DNA of 64,000 bases, taken from NCBI GenBank assembly GCA_018195615.1, contig JAGTPG010000002.1, positions 4,705,501-4,769,500 of the forward strand. The letters are read 5' to 3'. The DNA is from Streptomyces tuirus (GTDB taxonomy: Bacteria > Actinomycetota > Actinomycetes > Streptomycetales > Streptomycetaceae). A program made the position numbers and the translations under genes. Shown in pieces: positions 49,579 through 58,667 of this stretch. Below the pieces are notes generated by a model, which was not told the DNA's origin, did no database searches, and saw only the letters and a list, made by a program, of their open reading frames with translations. The number at the start of each line of letters is the position of its first letter. The stretch's first letter is position 1.

Positions 49579-50357
49579 CTACCGCAGATGAAGTGTCGCG
49601 GTCACCCGGGCGCGGTGTTCCGCGACCCGGAGGAGCAGCACACCACCGATCCCGTAGGCAGCCCCAGTCCGCAGCAGGCGGCGAGCTCCGGCCACGTCGA
49701 TCCTCCCGTCGCAGCGCCGCGCAGCGCGTCCAGCGCCCAGCGGGGCGTCAGCAGTGTCCCGATCGCGTTGAATCCGGGCGCGAGCGTCGATGCGGGAACG
49801 AGCAGCCCGCAGACCATCCACACCGGATACTCGAGCATGTTCGTGAACATTCCGGCCTGGCGATAGAGCACGAACGCGGCGCAGAGCAGCAGTCCGAGCA
49901 GGCTCATGCTCACGATCATCACCAGTGTGGCGAGGAGGAACAGTGCCACACTGTCCACCTCCACGGGCACGTCGAAGGCCAGCGCGCCAAGAGCGAGGGA
50001 CCCGGCCATCGAGTAGAGCGACAGCGCGGCGGCCGCCACACAGGAACCTGCCGCCACCGCCGCGAGCGGCGCCGGGGCCGCGACGAGGAACGGCAGCGTC
50101 CCCTGTCGCCGCTCCCAGTTGAGCGTCCCCCGGCAAGGAACAGCACCGACGTCCACGAGCCCATGACCGCCGCCCGAGCATCGTGGTCAGAGTGAGCCGG
50201 CTGTCGTCCCCGAGCCCAGGACGAGTCCGGCGACGGATGCGTAGATGACGGGCTGAACCACCGCCGCGATGAGCGAGAACCTGCTGCGCATCAGCAGTTT
50301 GGCGGTGAAGAGCGTGGCGGCGCCCGTCGCTCGTACGGCCTCGGCGGCCGGACTCAC
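49579..50357 (-). CDS. ABC-2 type exporter permease (at least two frameshifts)
   Basis: Reconstructed as ~260 residues. The N-terminal TGAATLFTAKLLMRSRFSLI and VVQPVIYASVAGLVLGSG come first. A middle ERRQGTLPFLVAAPAPL loop follows, then helices (LFLLATLVMIVSMSLLGLLL, YPVWMVCGLLVPAST). The C-terminal GIGGVLLLRVAEHRARVTA is in another frame. Frame changes lie near 50180-50130 and near 49650. GTG 50357 overlaps the ATPase stop (GTGA). It pairs with the neighbouring permease and ATPase as an exporter. Confidence 0.8.
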
Positions 50358-51340
50358 GTCGGCTCCCCGACGGGCCGGCTGACCAGCTCTACATAGGCGT
50401 CCTCGAGCGTCGGCTCCCGCAGGGTCACGGCCCGAGCACCGCGTCACCGAGCAGAGCGGCCAGTTCGCCGCCGGGTCGTGGCCACCCCGGAAGTGCACAC
50501 GCATGACCTGCAACTGCTCGCGGTCCTGGACGTCCACGGCACGCACGGTCGGCAACTGCTTGACTTTCTCAACGAGTTCATCGCCGACGCCGCGCACCTC
50601 GAACTCGGCCACCCGGCCAGGGTGGCCGCAGCACGCAGCTCCTTCGCCGTGCCGGTGGCGACGATCCGCCCCTTGTTCATGACAGTGATCGTGTCGCACA
50701 GTTCCTCGGCCTCGAACATGTAGTGCGTGGTCAGCAGAATCGTCTTGCCGGCGTCCCGCAGCCCGCTGATGACCTGCCGCAACTCTCGCGCCCCCACGGG
50801 ATCGATGCCGTTCGTCGGCTCGTCCAGCAGGACCACCCGCGGATCGTGCAGCAGGCCGCGGGCGAGGTGCAGCCGTTGCCGCATGCCGCGGGAGAACCCC
50901 TCGACCGGCCGATCGGCGACGTCCGAAAGCCGGAACTGCTCCAGCAGTTCGGCGGCACGGGGGCGTGCGACCCGGGGCGGAATGCCGTACAGCTCGGCGA
51001 AGTAGCGGAGGTTGTCGCGGGCGGAGAGCCGGTCGTAGAGCCCGGAATCGCCGCCGAAGACCACGGCGACCGTCTTGCGGACGGCCCGCAGGTCCCGCTG
51101 TACGTCCAGTCCGAGGACGTGTGCAGAACCCGAGGTCGGCACGAGCAAGGTGGCCAGGATCCGCGTCAGGGTCGTCTTCCCCGCTCCGTTCGGCCCGAGC
51201 AGGCCGTACACCGAGCCGTGCGGGATCTCGAGGTCGATCCCGTGCAGCGCGGTCACCTGCGTCGCGGGGCGTCCGCGGCCGCCGCGTATCCGGAACTCCC
51301 GGCGCAGTTGCCGGATGACGATCGAGGGGTCGGCGGTCAC
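50354..51340 (-). CDS. ABC exporter ATPase (at least two frameshifts)
   Basis: About 330 residues: Walker A GPNGAGKTTLTRILATLL, signature GFSRGMRQRLHLARGL, Walker B VVLLDEPTNGIDP, and switch His in LTTHYMFEAEELCD. This is the drug/peptide exporter ATPase class. The frame shifts near 50625 (after RAAATLAG) and near 50440; the reconstructed end is LEDAYVELVSRPVGEPT. GTG 51340 overlaps the stop of the nucleotidyltransferase-PqqD gene, and its own stop overlaps the first permease, so all four are translationally coupled. Confidence 0.87.
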
Positions 51341-52466
51341 CGGACGGCTGCTTCGGCAGGGCGCAGAAGTCCGCGGGCGGTCAGCGCGGTCACGACCATC
51401 CTGGTGTCGTCGAGCGCCGCGTCCGGGCTCGTGCCGAGGGTGCGCGCCGCGTGGTCGGCGATCTGGGGCACCGACCAGCGCCCGCTCGCACACCCGTAGA
51501 CGAGTGCCGCGAACGGCTGGAGTTCGGCGGTCTCCCCGTCCATGCGGACCACCAGCACCCTGCCGTCGTACATGCGGGCAAGGCGTACGTCGAGGCCGCG
51601 CCGGACCCGGTCCTGTGCCGGCGCGGTGTCCGGGTCCGGCGGGCTGAGCCGGCTGTACGCGCAGGCGAGCTGGACGCAGCAGTTCAGGGTCTCCGAGAAC
51701 GCGACAAGGTCCTGTACGTGCGCGGCGAGCTCCTGCGGGCCGGCACTGCCGGGCCCGCAGACCGCACGCTCGAAGTCCCCGAGGAGCTGCGGGCTGCCGT
51801 CGATGTGCTCCAGCCGCCGGTGGCGCCACTTCTCCTGGGTGTTGGTGTCCCCACGGGCGGCGAGGTAGGCGTCGAGCTGGGTCTCCATGCCGAGTCGGGC
51901 CTGAAGCAGGGCGTCGTACACCCGCCCGGCCGCCAGCCGGGTCACGGCGTCCGTGAAGTACGACTCCGCGTACATGGCCTTGGTCTGGGTGATGTACCGC
52001 GCGAGCAGGTCGAGATCGACCGCGGACCGCAACTGCTCGAATTCCGCTTCTCCGTACAACGGGCTGCCGATACTGAGCCGGTGCAGGAATTCGATGGCCA
52101 TGGGCCAGATCTCCAGAGTGGGTCGCAGCTCGTGGAAGCGCACCTGCTCCAGCGTCCAGTGCACATCGTTTTCGGACCAGTAGCGGACGATGACCCGGTC
52201 GTCCCGCGCAGCAGATGGTGACTCGCAACCCGCTGTGTCCCACCGGGAACACTGAATCCTCCGATGGGCTTGATATCGGGCGGAATATCACCGATGGCAT
52301 AGAAGTTGTAATTGGAACCGGTGGTCGACCACCCTTCCGCACGTGATCCGCTGACGAATATCGTCAGCGCATCCTCCACGGGTAATCCGCCGAGCAGTTC
52401 CCGACAGGCGTCGAGCTCCTCCGTCGGCAATCTCTTCAGCCGGTCCTTCGCTGGGACGGATCGCAA
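51337..52466 (-). CDS. Nucleotidyltransferase-like protein with C-terminal PqqD-like (RRE) domain (one frameshift)
   Basis: About 377 residues. The N-terminal part resembles a minimal nucleotidyltransferase (TIFVSGSRAEGWSTTGSNYN), but the usual DxD acids after the GS motif are not evident, so it may be inactive. A helical middle follows. The last ~75 residues read as a PqqD-like winged helix: VVRMDGETAELQPFAALVYG, CASGRWSVPQIADHAARTLG, DDTRMVVTALTARGLLRP. PqqD-like domains are the RiPP recognition elements that bind leader peptides. TTG 52466 follows GGGAGG by 8 nt. The frame shifts near 52207. It is the first gene of the leftward exporter operon and divergent from the radical SAM genes. Confidence 0.7.
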
Positions 52467-52664
52467 GATGTCAACCTCCCGCACTGCCCGCCGACGGCGT
52501 GCTCGAACCAACGTGACGGATAGTATTCGACCAGATCTTCACGGCTCAAGGGAGCCTGGTAATCAGGACAGGCACCTTCGCCATTTATGCCAGGTGCACC
52601 AGTGAAGATGAACAGGTTTACCGGCTCATCGGGATGCGCAAAAATCCCTGTTCGGAATGGGTCG

Positions 52665-52694
52665 TTGACCGCTTCGAATCGCTCTGCCTACGAT
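52665..52694 (+). promoter_or_regulatory. Promoter of the radical SAM / precursor operon
   Basis: TTGACC (52665-52670), an 18-nt spacer and TACGAT (52689-52694) match the Streptomyces housekeeping (HrdB-type) consensus, ending 44 nt before the ATG of the first radical SAM gene. Confidence 0.65.
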
Positions 52695-52738
52695 GATCTG
52701 AATGGGCTGGCAGCCGTTTGCAGGGGAGGCGCAGTCAC

Positions 52739-53784
52739 ATGCATCTGGCCGAGGTGCTCAGGCTCCGGGCAATACCGGCAGCAGGTGTCTGCCTCGAAGT
52801 GACTCGCCGCTGCCCACTGAACTGCGCGCACTGTTTCACCAATTCCTCGATGGCGTCGCCGGAACCGCCGGCCGACCGGCTGCTGCGGTTCGCCGGGACG
52901 TTCGACCGCCGGCCCCGCGCATCGTGCTGATGTCCGGTGGCGAACCCCTGCTCAGGCCCCGTCTGGTGACCGAACTCGCCGGGCTGGCCAAGGCCGCGGG
53001 TGCCCGCAGCTACGTCCTGTCCGGCGCGTTCTTCGCCACCCGGCCGTCGATACCGGCCGCGATTCGCGCCGCCATCAAGGCGGTCGACCACTTCGCGGTG
53101 AGCATGGACCCGTTCCATGAGCCCGAGGTGCCCCGGACCGCGGTCCTCGACCTGCTCGACGAGCTGCTGTCCGAAGGAACCGAGGTGAGCGTGCAGACCG
53201 TGGCCGGGCCCGCCGAGGAACTGACGGCCCTGCTGCGGGACCGCTACGGCGACCGGGTGCCCGTGCTCGTCACGCCTCTCATCGCCGAGGGCCGGGCGGC
53301 GGGCCGGCACCGCACGGCACCGCCGCCGGCCGACGCCTCGGTGACACCGTGTGCCCTGGCGGCATGGCCGGTGGTCACCGCTTCGGGGGCGGTGACCGCC
53401 TGCTGCAACGAGCAGGTCGTGGCCGGGGCGCCCGTACCCCATCTCCGACTGGGACACATCGACACCGACGACTGGCCCGAGATACGGCGGCGCACCCTCG
53501 CCCGCCCCATGCTGCGTGCGCTGCGCACCTTCGGCCCCGGCTATCTGGCGGCCCGCTGGGCGGTGGATCCGGAGCCCGGTGACTGCGCCACCTGCCGGCA
53601 CCTGCCAGCAGAGGACACGAAGGCCGCCGCCGAACTGGACGCGCCCTTCGGCACCATCGCCGAGTCGGTCGTTGCCGCGTCGGTGCGTGACGGCGGTGCC
53701 ACGGCCTTCGCCCGCCGGTACGGCGTCCCGAAGTACGCGGAGACGGTTCTGGGAAGCGGACCCGCCCATGGCCCTGACCAGTAG
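52739..53784 (+). CDS. Radical SAM peptide maturase 1 (one frameshift)
   Basis: About 348 residues. The [4Fe-4S]/SAM motif CPLNCAHC is at residues ~24-31. The glycine-rich SAM site is LMSGGEPLLRP, and AVSMDPFHEPEVP follows at mid-barrel. A C-terminal region has TACCNEQVV and CATCRHL cysteines that could hold an auxiliary cluster shorter than a full SPASM domain. Enzymes of this kind install C-C, C-N or C-S crosslinks in peptides. ATG 52739 follows GGGGAGG by 9 nt. One base is lost near 52910 after TFDR. Its end overlaps the second radical SAM gene by 17 bp. Confidence 0.85.
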
Positions 53785-54703
53785 TGACATCGCCCGGATA
53801 AGGGCCGACCGGGGCAGCTCGGCGCTGCTGTTCCTGACCGATCGCTGCCCTGTCGAATGCGCCCACTGTTCGGTCGGTTCGCTGCGCTCCGGGCCGGGCA
53901 TCGCCGACTGGCCGCGCTTCACGTCCCTGGTCGCGGGACTCGCCGCCCACCGCCGGATCCGGGTCGTCGCCATCTCCGGCGGCGACCCGTTCGCCGAACG
54001 GCGAGGACTCAGCCACGCGGTGCGCGAACTCAGCGCCGCGGGCAAGCAACTCGTGCTCCACACCAGCGGCTTCTTCGGGGCGGCAGGGTGGGCACAGGCT
54101 GTGCTGCGGCGCAGCGAGACCGTCGTGCTCAGCACCGACCGGCACCACCGTGCACGGCTCCCGGACGAGGTCTGGCTCGCCGCCGCCCGTCTGATCCGCG
54201 CCTGCGGGGCCTGGCTGGTCGTCCAGAGCATCGACGAGGACGCCGACCAGGCCGCCGAGCTGCTGCGCCGTGCCTTCGGGCGGGGCTGGGCCGCCTGGGC
54301 CGAGATCGTGCGACAGCCCGGACTGCCGCACGGCCGAGGAGCCGACTGGTACCGGCCGGTACACGCCTCCTCCGGTGAGCGGTGCGCCCTGGTGGGCACA
54401 CCGGTGGTCCGGTACGACGGGACGGTGACCGCCTGCTGCAACGAGACGGTGATCACAGGGGGCGGCCCGGACCGGCTACGCCGGAAGGCGGCCACGGCCG
54501 GGGAGCTGCACTCCGCCCTGGACAGCCTCGACGACGATCCTGTGCTGTGGGCCATCGGCGCCGCCGGGCCCGCCGCCCTGCGGCCCGGGGGAGGGCCGGA
54601 CGGCATCTGCGCGCAGTGCTGGCGGGTGCTGGAGCACGGCACCGGCTCCCCCGCCTTCACAACGGCTCTCCGCGGCCTGAGAGAGGGTGCTCATGACCTC
54701 TGA
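53768..54703 (+). CDS. Radical SAM peptide maturase 2
   Basis: 311 residues. The cluster motif CPVECAHC is at ~26-33. The SAM site is VAISGGDPFAERRG. Then come LVLHTSGFFGAAGW and VVLSTDRHHRARLPDEVW. The C-terminal TACCNETVITGGGPDRLR and GICAQCWRVLEHGTG supply extra cysteines. It shares the TACCNE motif and general order with the first radical SAM enzyme, so the two are probably an old duplication with divided tasks. It is intact. Its start lies within the end of the first gene and its end overlaps the diiron-enzyme gene, giving tight coupling. Confidence 0.87.
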   Translation: MALTSSDIARIRADRGSSALLFLTDRCPVECAHCSVGSLRSGPGIADWPRFTSLVAGLAAHRRIRVVAISGGDPFAERRGLSHAVRELSAAGKQLVLHTSGFFGAAGWAQAVLRRSETVVLSTDRHHRARLPDEVWLAAARLIRACGAWLVVQSIDEDADQAAELLRRAFGRGWAAWAEIVRQPGLPHGRGADWYRPVHASSGERCALVGTPVVRYDGTVTACCNETVITGGGPDRLRRKAATAGELHSALDSLDDDPVLWAIGAAGPAALRPGGGPDGICAQCWRVLEHGTGSPAFTTALRGLREGAHDL

Positions 54704-55385
54704 GAGCACCCTCCTGCAGCTGAAGCTGGACCACGCCGTGCCCGCGCTGGCGAGCGCCTCGCGGCGGGCCTGGGCCCGGCCCGACGCGGACCGCTTCAGG
54801 GAGTTCCTCGCCGTCTGTCACATGGCGACGCGGGCCACCGTGCCCCTGCTGGAGTTCGCCGTCGCCGAGTGCCGGGCGCGGCCGGCGGCGGACGAGGTGG
54901 CCGCCCGGCTCGTCCCCTTCTACCTGGCGCAGATCGAGGAGGAGCGCGGCCATGACGCCGCCGTCCTCGACGACTTCGCCGTGGCCGGAGGTGACCCCTC
55001 CGCGCTGCTGCGCCGGGTCCCTCGTCCGGAGATCGCCGCCCTGGTGGGGGCCCAGTACTACTGGGTGCGGCACAGCCACCCCGTGGCGCTCGTCGGCCAC
55101 GTGGCGGTGCTTGAGGGCTACCCTCCGCCGCCGGCGGTGCTCGAACGGATCCGGCTCGCCACCGGGCTGCCCGCCGCCTGCTTCCGCACCCTGGCCGCGC
55201 ACGCCGAACTCGACCGCCACCATCGCAAGGAACTCGCCGAGGTGCTCGACTCGCTGCCGCTCGACGACCGGTGCCGGTCGCTCGTCGGGGTCGCGGCCCT
55301 GCACGCGGTGCAGATGCTCGTCGCCTCCGTAGACCGCCTCGCACGCCTCGACACGTTGCAGGAGAGGACAGGCACGCATGAGTGA
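54693..55385 (+). CDS. Heme-oxygenase-like diiron enzyme (PqqC/TenA-like fold)
   Basis: 230 residues, all helical. Candidate metal ligands are in QIEEERGHDAAVLDD (Glu, His), GHVAVLEGYP (Glu) and HAELDRHHRKEL (Asp/His), the pattern of heme-oxygenase-like diiron oxidases/oxygenases. Members perform N-oxygenation, desaturation or C-C cleavage on peptides and amino acids; PqqC has the same fold without metal. Here it is likely the third tailoring enzyme for the precursor encoded immediately downstream. ATG 54693 follows GAGAGGG; its stop overlaps the precursor start. Intact. Confidence 0.75.
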   Translation: MTSESTLLQLKLDHAVPALASASRRAWARPDADRFREFLAVCHMATRATVPLLEFAVAECRARPAADEVAARLVPFYLAQIEEERGHDAAVLDDFAVAGGDPSALLRRVPRPEIAALVGAQYYWVRHSHPVALVGHVAVLEGYPPPPAVLERIRLATGLPAACFRTLAAHAELDRHHRKELAEVLDSLPLDDRCRSLVGVAALHAVQMLVASVDRLARLDTLQERTGTHE

Positions 55386-55584
55386 GCACCATGGCCAGGA
55401 CCCGCTCGGCCGGCTGCGCAGGGCGGGCATCCCGGTGGACCAGATGCTGGAACCGCAGCGACAGGTACTTGCCTCGCTCACGGAGGAGGAGGTCGAGATG
55501 CTCATCTCGCTGCGACACCGGCTGGACGAGGCGACACCCGACGTGGTGGCGCACTCCGAGTGGGCCGGAGGTGTGGTCTGGTAG
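55378..55584 (+). CDS. Putative RiPP precursor peptide, Cys-free, C-terminal Trp
   Basis: 68 residues. A leader-like helical region has DPLGRLRRAGIPVDQML, EPQRQVLASLTEEEVEMLIS and LRHRLDEATPDVVAH. It is followed by a short tail, SEWAGGVVW. The leader pattern resembles short actinobacterial proteins labelled, as I recall, aroma-sacti cluster domain proteins; not verified. The tail carries two Trp, two Gly, two Val and no Cys, so thioether sactionine bonds are impossible. Trp-centred C-C or C-N crosslinks are the plausible chemistry. It follows two radical SAM genes and a diiron-enzyme gene with start-stop overlaps. A GGAGAGG ribosome site is present. Its 3' end overlaps the cyclase gene. Confidence 0.75.
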   Translation: MSEHHGQDPLGRLRRAGIPVDQMLEPQRQVLASLTEEEVEMLISLRHRLDEATPDVVAHSEWAGGVVW

Positions 55585-58500
55585 CCGTCGCGGACTGCGC
55601 GGCGTGCGGGCGGCCCGGTCTGGCCGAGGCCCGGTACTGCCCGTACTGCGGCGAGCCGGTCGCCGAGGACGACCCGTACGAGACCAGGCGGGTCGTCTCC
55701 GTGGTGTTCTGTGATCTGGTCGGCTCGACGGCCCTCAGCGAACGAATGGACCCGGAGCCGCTGCGTGCCCTCGTCGGGCGCTACTACGAGCGGATGCGGC
55801 GCGCCTTGGAGCAGTACGGCGGGACGGTGGAGAAGTTCATCGGGGACGCGGTCGTCGGTGTGTTCGGGGTGCCCGAACTGCACGAGGACGACGCCCTTCA
55901 GGCGGTCCGCGCGGCGGTCGCCATGCGTCGGGAGGCCGAACAGCTCGACCGCGAACTGAGCGGGCGGCTGGGCGAACGACTCGCGGTGCGCCTCGGGGTG
56001 AACACCGGAGAGGTGATGGCCTCCGGTTACGGCTCGAACGTGCGAGTGACCGGGGAGATGGTGAACGTCGCCGCCCGCTTCCAGCAGGCGGCCGGACCGG
56101 GGCAGATCGTCATCGGCGCCGCGACCCGCGCCCTGGTGAGCGGAGCCGTGCGCCTGGAGGCACTGACTCCGATGCGACTGAAGGGGAAGAGCACACCGGT
56201 CCCGGCCTGGCTGGTGCGCGACGTCGACCCCGAGGCGGGCGGGATCGAGCGCCGGATGACAGCACCGCTCGTGGCACGGGAAACAGACCTGCGTTTCCTG
56301 CGGAACAGCTTCGCCCATGTGCGCGACAGCGACATGACCGCGATCGTCACCGTCTACGGCGTTCCCGGCATCGGCAAGTCGCGCCTGGCACAGGAGTTCC
56401 TGGACTGGGCCGGCAGCCGGGCCCTGGTGTGCTCCGGACGGTGCCCTCCGTTCGGCCGCGGTGCTTCCCTCGGCCCGCTCTTCGGCGTAATGGCCGAACT
56501 CGCCCGGGCCGACGAGGTCGACGAGGAGCTGCAGGCCTCGGCCGAGGAGCTCTGGGCGGGAGCGGTCGAGCACACCCCGGAGGACGTGCTGTGGGTGGCC
56601 CGCCGGCTCCTCGCGGCCGTGGCGGCGCAGCGCCCCCTGGTCGTGGTCCTCGACGATGTGCAGTGGGCACAGCCGCTGCTGCTCGACGTCCTCGGCCGGC
56701 TGGCCGACTCGCTGCGTGACATACCGGTCCTGCTGCTCTGTCTGGCCCGCCTCGATCTGCTGGACACCCGCCCGGACTGGTCGGGCGGCAAGCTGTCGGC
56801 GGCCTCCACCGTGCTGGCTCCGCTGCACCCGGAGGCCGCCCAGCAGCTGGCCCGGACCCAGTTCGAGGTGGTGCTCCACGATCAGAACGCGGAGGAGACG
56901 GTGCGCGGCATAGCCGCCCGCTCCGGCGGCAACCCCCTGTACATCGAGCAGTTGGTGAGCGCGGTCGGTGACGGATCCGGCATCGACGCGCTGCCGCTGA
57001 CCATCCGGGCGCTGCTGGACGCACGCCTGCAGCGGCTCGACGCCCTGGGCAACGCCATCCTGCAGTGGGCGGCCGTGCACGGCATGGAGTGCTCGACGGG
57101 GTTGCTGGAGGGTCTGCTGGACGCCACCGGCCTGCAACCCGAGCTGGACCGGCTCGCCCACCGCCAACTGCTCGAGGCCGTCGGCCTGCACACCTACCGC
57201 TTCCGCAATCTGCAGGTCCGCGAGGTCGCCTACGAGTCCATACCGAAGCGGATCCGGGCGCAGATGCACGAGCGGGTCGCCGAACTGCTCACCGAGTTCG
57301 ACGGGGACAGCGCGGCCTTCGAGTCCGGCGATCACCTGGAACGCGCCCTGGCCTACCACCGGGAGCTCGGCAGGACCGAGGACGCCGAAGGGCTTCGATC
57401 CCGTACGGCGGCCGCGCTGCGCACCGCGGCGTCGCGGCAGCTCAGCCACGGCGATCTGCCCACCGCCGCGGCGCTGCTGCGCCGGGCCCTGTCCGCGGCA
57501 CCGGAGGACGATCCGACCCGCAGCACCATGCTCACCCAGCTGGGCAACGTGCTCGTCGCCACCACCCGGCTCGGGGAGGCCCTCACCGCGTTCGAGCAGG
57601 CCGCCACGCTGGCCGAGGAATGCGGCGACCGAGCCGCGCTGGCTCATGCCCGGCTGGGGCTGGTGCAGTTGCCCTCCGCGCAGGCGACGCCTGAGGATCT
57701 GCTCCAGGCGGCGTCCGAGGCGGTGACCGTGTTCACCGAGGCCTCGGACGCTCGGGGGCTCGGCAAGGCGTACTCGCTGATCGGGCAGGTCCATCTGGCG
57801 GACGGCCGCTATCGGCAGGCTGTCGACGCCTTCGAGCGCGGCCGCCCGGACGGCGCCGCCGTGGCGGACGAGCTGCACGACGCCCAGAGCGTCGGCGGGC
57901 TCGCCTTTTCGCTGTGGCGCGGTCCCACGCCCACGACACAGGCTGTCGAGGAGTGCGAACGGCTGCTGTCCGGGGTGCCCGCCTCCTGCCGCCTGGTGCG
58001 GGTGGCGGCCATGTGTCCGCTGGCGGTACTCCTGGCCGGCCGGTCGCAGTCGGCGCGGGCCAGGGAGCTGCTCGCCGAAGCGGAGCACATGGTCGGGGAG
58101 TTCTCCCACGAGTTCGCCCGGATCTCGATCTCCGTGTTCATGGCGACGGTCAACTCCTTCGCCGGTGAGCTGCCCGCCGCCGAGCAGCGGCTGCGCGACG
58201 TGTGCGAGGCCCTGAGCCCCTTCGGCGGTGCCCAGCACGCGGCGGCGGCCGGTGACCTGATCCGGGTGCTGATGCGGCTCGGCCGGCACGACGAGGCGGT
58301 CCACGTGCTGTGTTCGCGGCCGGAGTGGCGGGACGAGGGCGACTTCCCGGCCGGCTTCTTCGGCGCCCGGGCACGGGCGGAACTCGCCGACGGCCGCCCC
58401 GAGGAGGCCGAGGACTGCGTGCGAACGGCGCTGCGGCTGGCGACGGCGACCGACTCGCCCGAGATCCAGGCCGTGGCACTGCTGGACCAGGCCCATGTGC

Positions 58501-58667
58501 TGCTCGCGCTGAGCAGGGCAGAGGAGGCGCGCCGGGCGGTGGAGCGAGCGCACGCCCGGTACAGCGCCAAGGAGCATCTGGTGGGCATGGCGGAAGCCGA
58601 GCAGTTGCTCCGGCAGGTGAACGGCAGCCGCCCCGGGAGCCCGATCACGCGGGAGGACGGCCGATGA
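55560..58667 (+). CDS. Zinc ribbon - class III nucleotide cyclase - AAA ATPase - TPR signalling protein
   Basis: 1035 residues. An N-terminal zinc ribbon (CAACGRPG and CPYCGEPV, ~12-35) precedes a class III adenylate/guanylate cyclase domain (~45-230). The latter has VVFCDLVGSTALSE and KFIGDAVVGVFG, carrying the two metal Asp residues, and GEMVNVAARFQQA with the transition-state Asn and Arg. An AAA/STAND-like ATPase follows with Walker A GVPGIGKSRLAQEF (~265) and Walker B VVVLDDVQWAQP (~360). TPR-like helices run from ~600 to the end. Such proteins couple ligand or partner binding to cAMP/cGMP production or regulation. The GTG start overlaps the precursor's last eight codons; later starts near 55578 are possible. 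Confidence 0.82.
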   Translation: MGRRCGLVAVADCAACGRPGLAEARYCPYCGEPVAEDDPYETRRVVSVVFCDLVGSTALSERMDPEPLRALVGRYYERMRRALEQYGGTVEKFIGDAVVGVFGVPELHEDDALQAVRAAVAMRREAEQLDRELSGRLGERLAVRLGVNTGEVMASGYGSNVRVTGEMVNVAARFQQAAGPGQIVIGAATRALVSGAVRLEALTPMRLKGKSTPVPAWLVRDVDPEAGGIERRMTAPLVARETDLRFLRNSFAHVRDSDMTAIVTVYGVPGIGKSRLAQEFLDWAGSRALVCSGRCPPFGRGASLGPLFGVMAELARADEVDEELQASAEELWAGAVEHTPEDVLWVARRLLAAVAAQRPLVVVLDDVQWAQPLLLDVLGRLADSLRDIPVLLLCLARLDLLDTRPDWSGGKLSAASTVLAPLHPEAAQQLARTQFEVVLHDQNAEETVRGIAARSGGNPLYIEQLVSAVGDGSGIDALPLTIRALLDARLQRLDALGNAILQWAAVHGMECSTGLLEGLLDATGLQPELDRLAHRQLLEAVGLHTYRFRNLQVREVAYESIPKRIRAQMHERVAELLTEFDGDSAAFESGDHLERALAYHRELGRTEDAEGLRSRTAAALRTAASRQLSHGDLPTAAALLRRALSAAPEDDPTRSTMLTQLGNVLVATTRLGEALTAFEQAATLAEECGDRAALAHARLGLVQLPSAQATPEDLLQAASEAVTVFTEASDARGLGKAYSLIGQVHLADGRYRQAVDAFERGRPDGAAVADELHDAQSVGGLAFSLWRGPTPTTQAVEECERLLSGVPASCRLVRVAAMCPLAVLLAGRSQSARARELLAEAEHMVGEFSHEFARISISVFMATVNSFAGELPAAEQRLRDVCEALSPFGGAQHAAAAGDLIRVLMRLGRHDEAVHVLCSRPEWRDEGDFPAGFFGARARAELADGRPEEAEDCVRTALRLATATDSPEIQAVALLDQAHVLLALSRAEEARRAVERAHARYSAKEHLVGMAEAEQLLRQVNGSRPGSPITREDGR

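Noticed and set aside
52587..52802. Small frame upstream of the first radical SAM gene as a second precursor
   Set aside because: It lacks a ribosome site and leader-like pattern, and spans the promoter and the start of the radical SAM gene.
52739..55584. Sactipeptide cluster
   Set aside because: The precursor has no cysteine, so the defining thioether cannot form.
54657..58577. 1306-residue minus-strand frame across the precursor and cyclase genes
   Set aside because: Antisense shadow; the plus strand carries cyclase, ATPase and radical SAM motifs.
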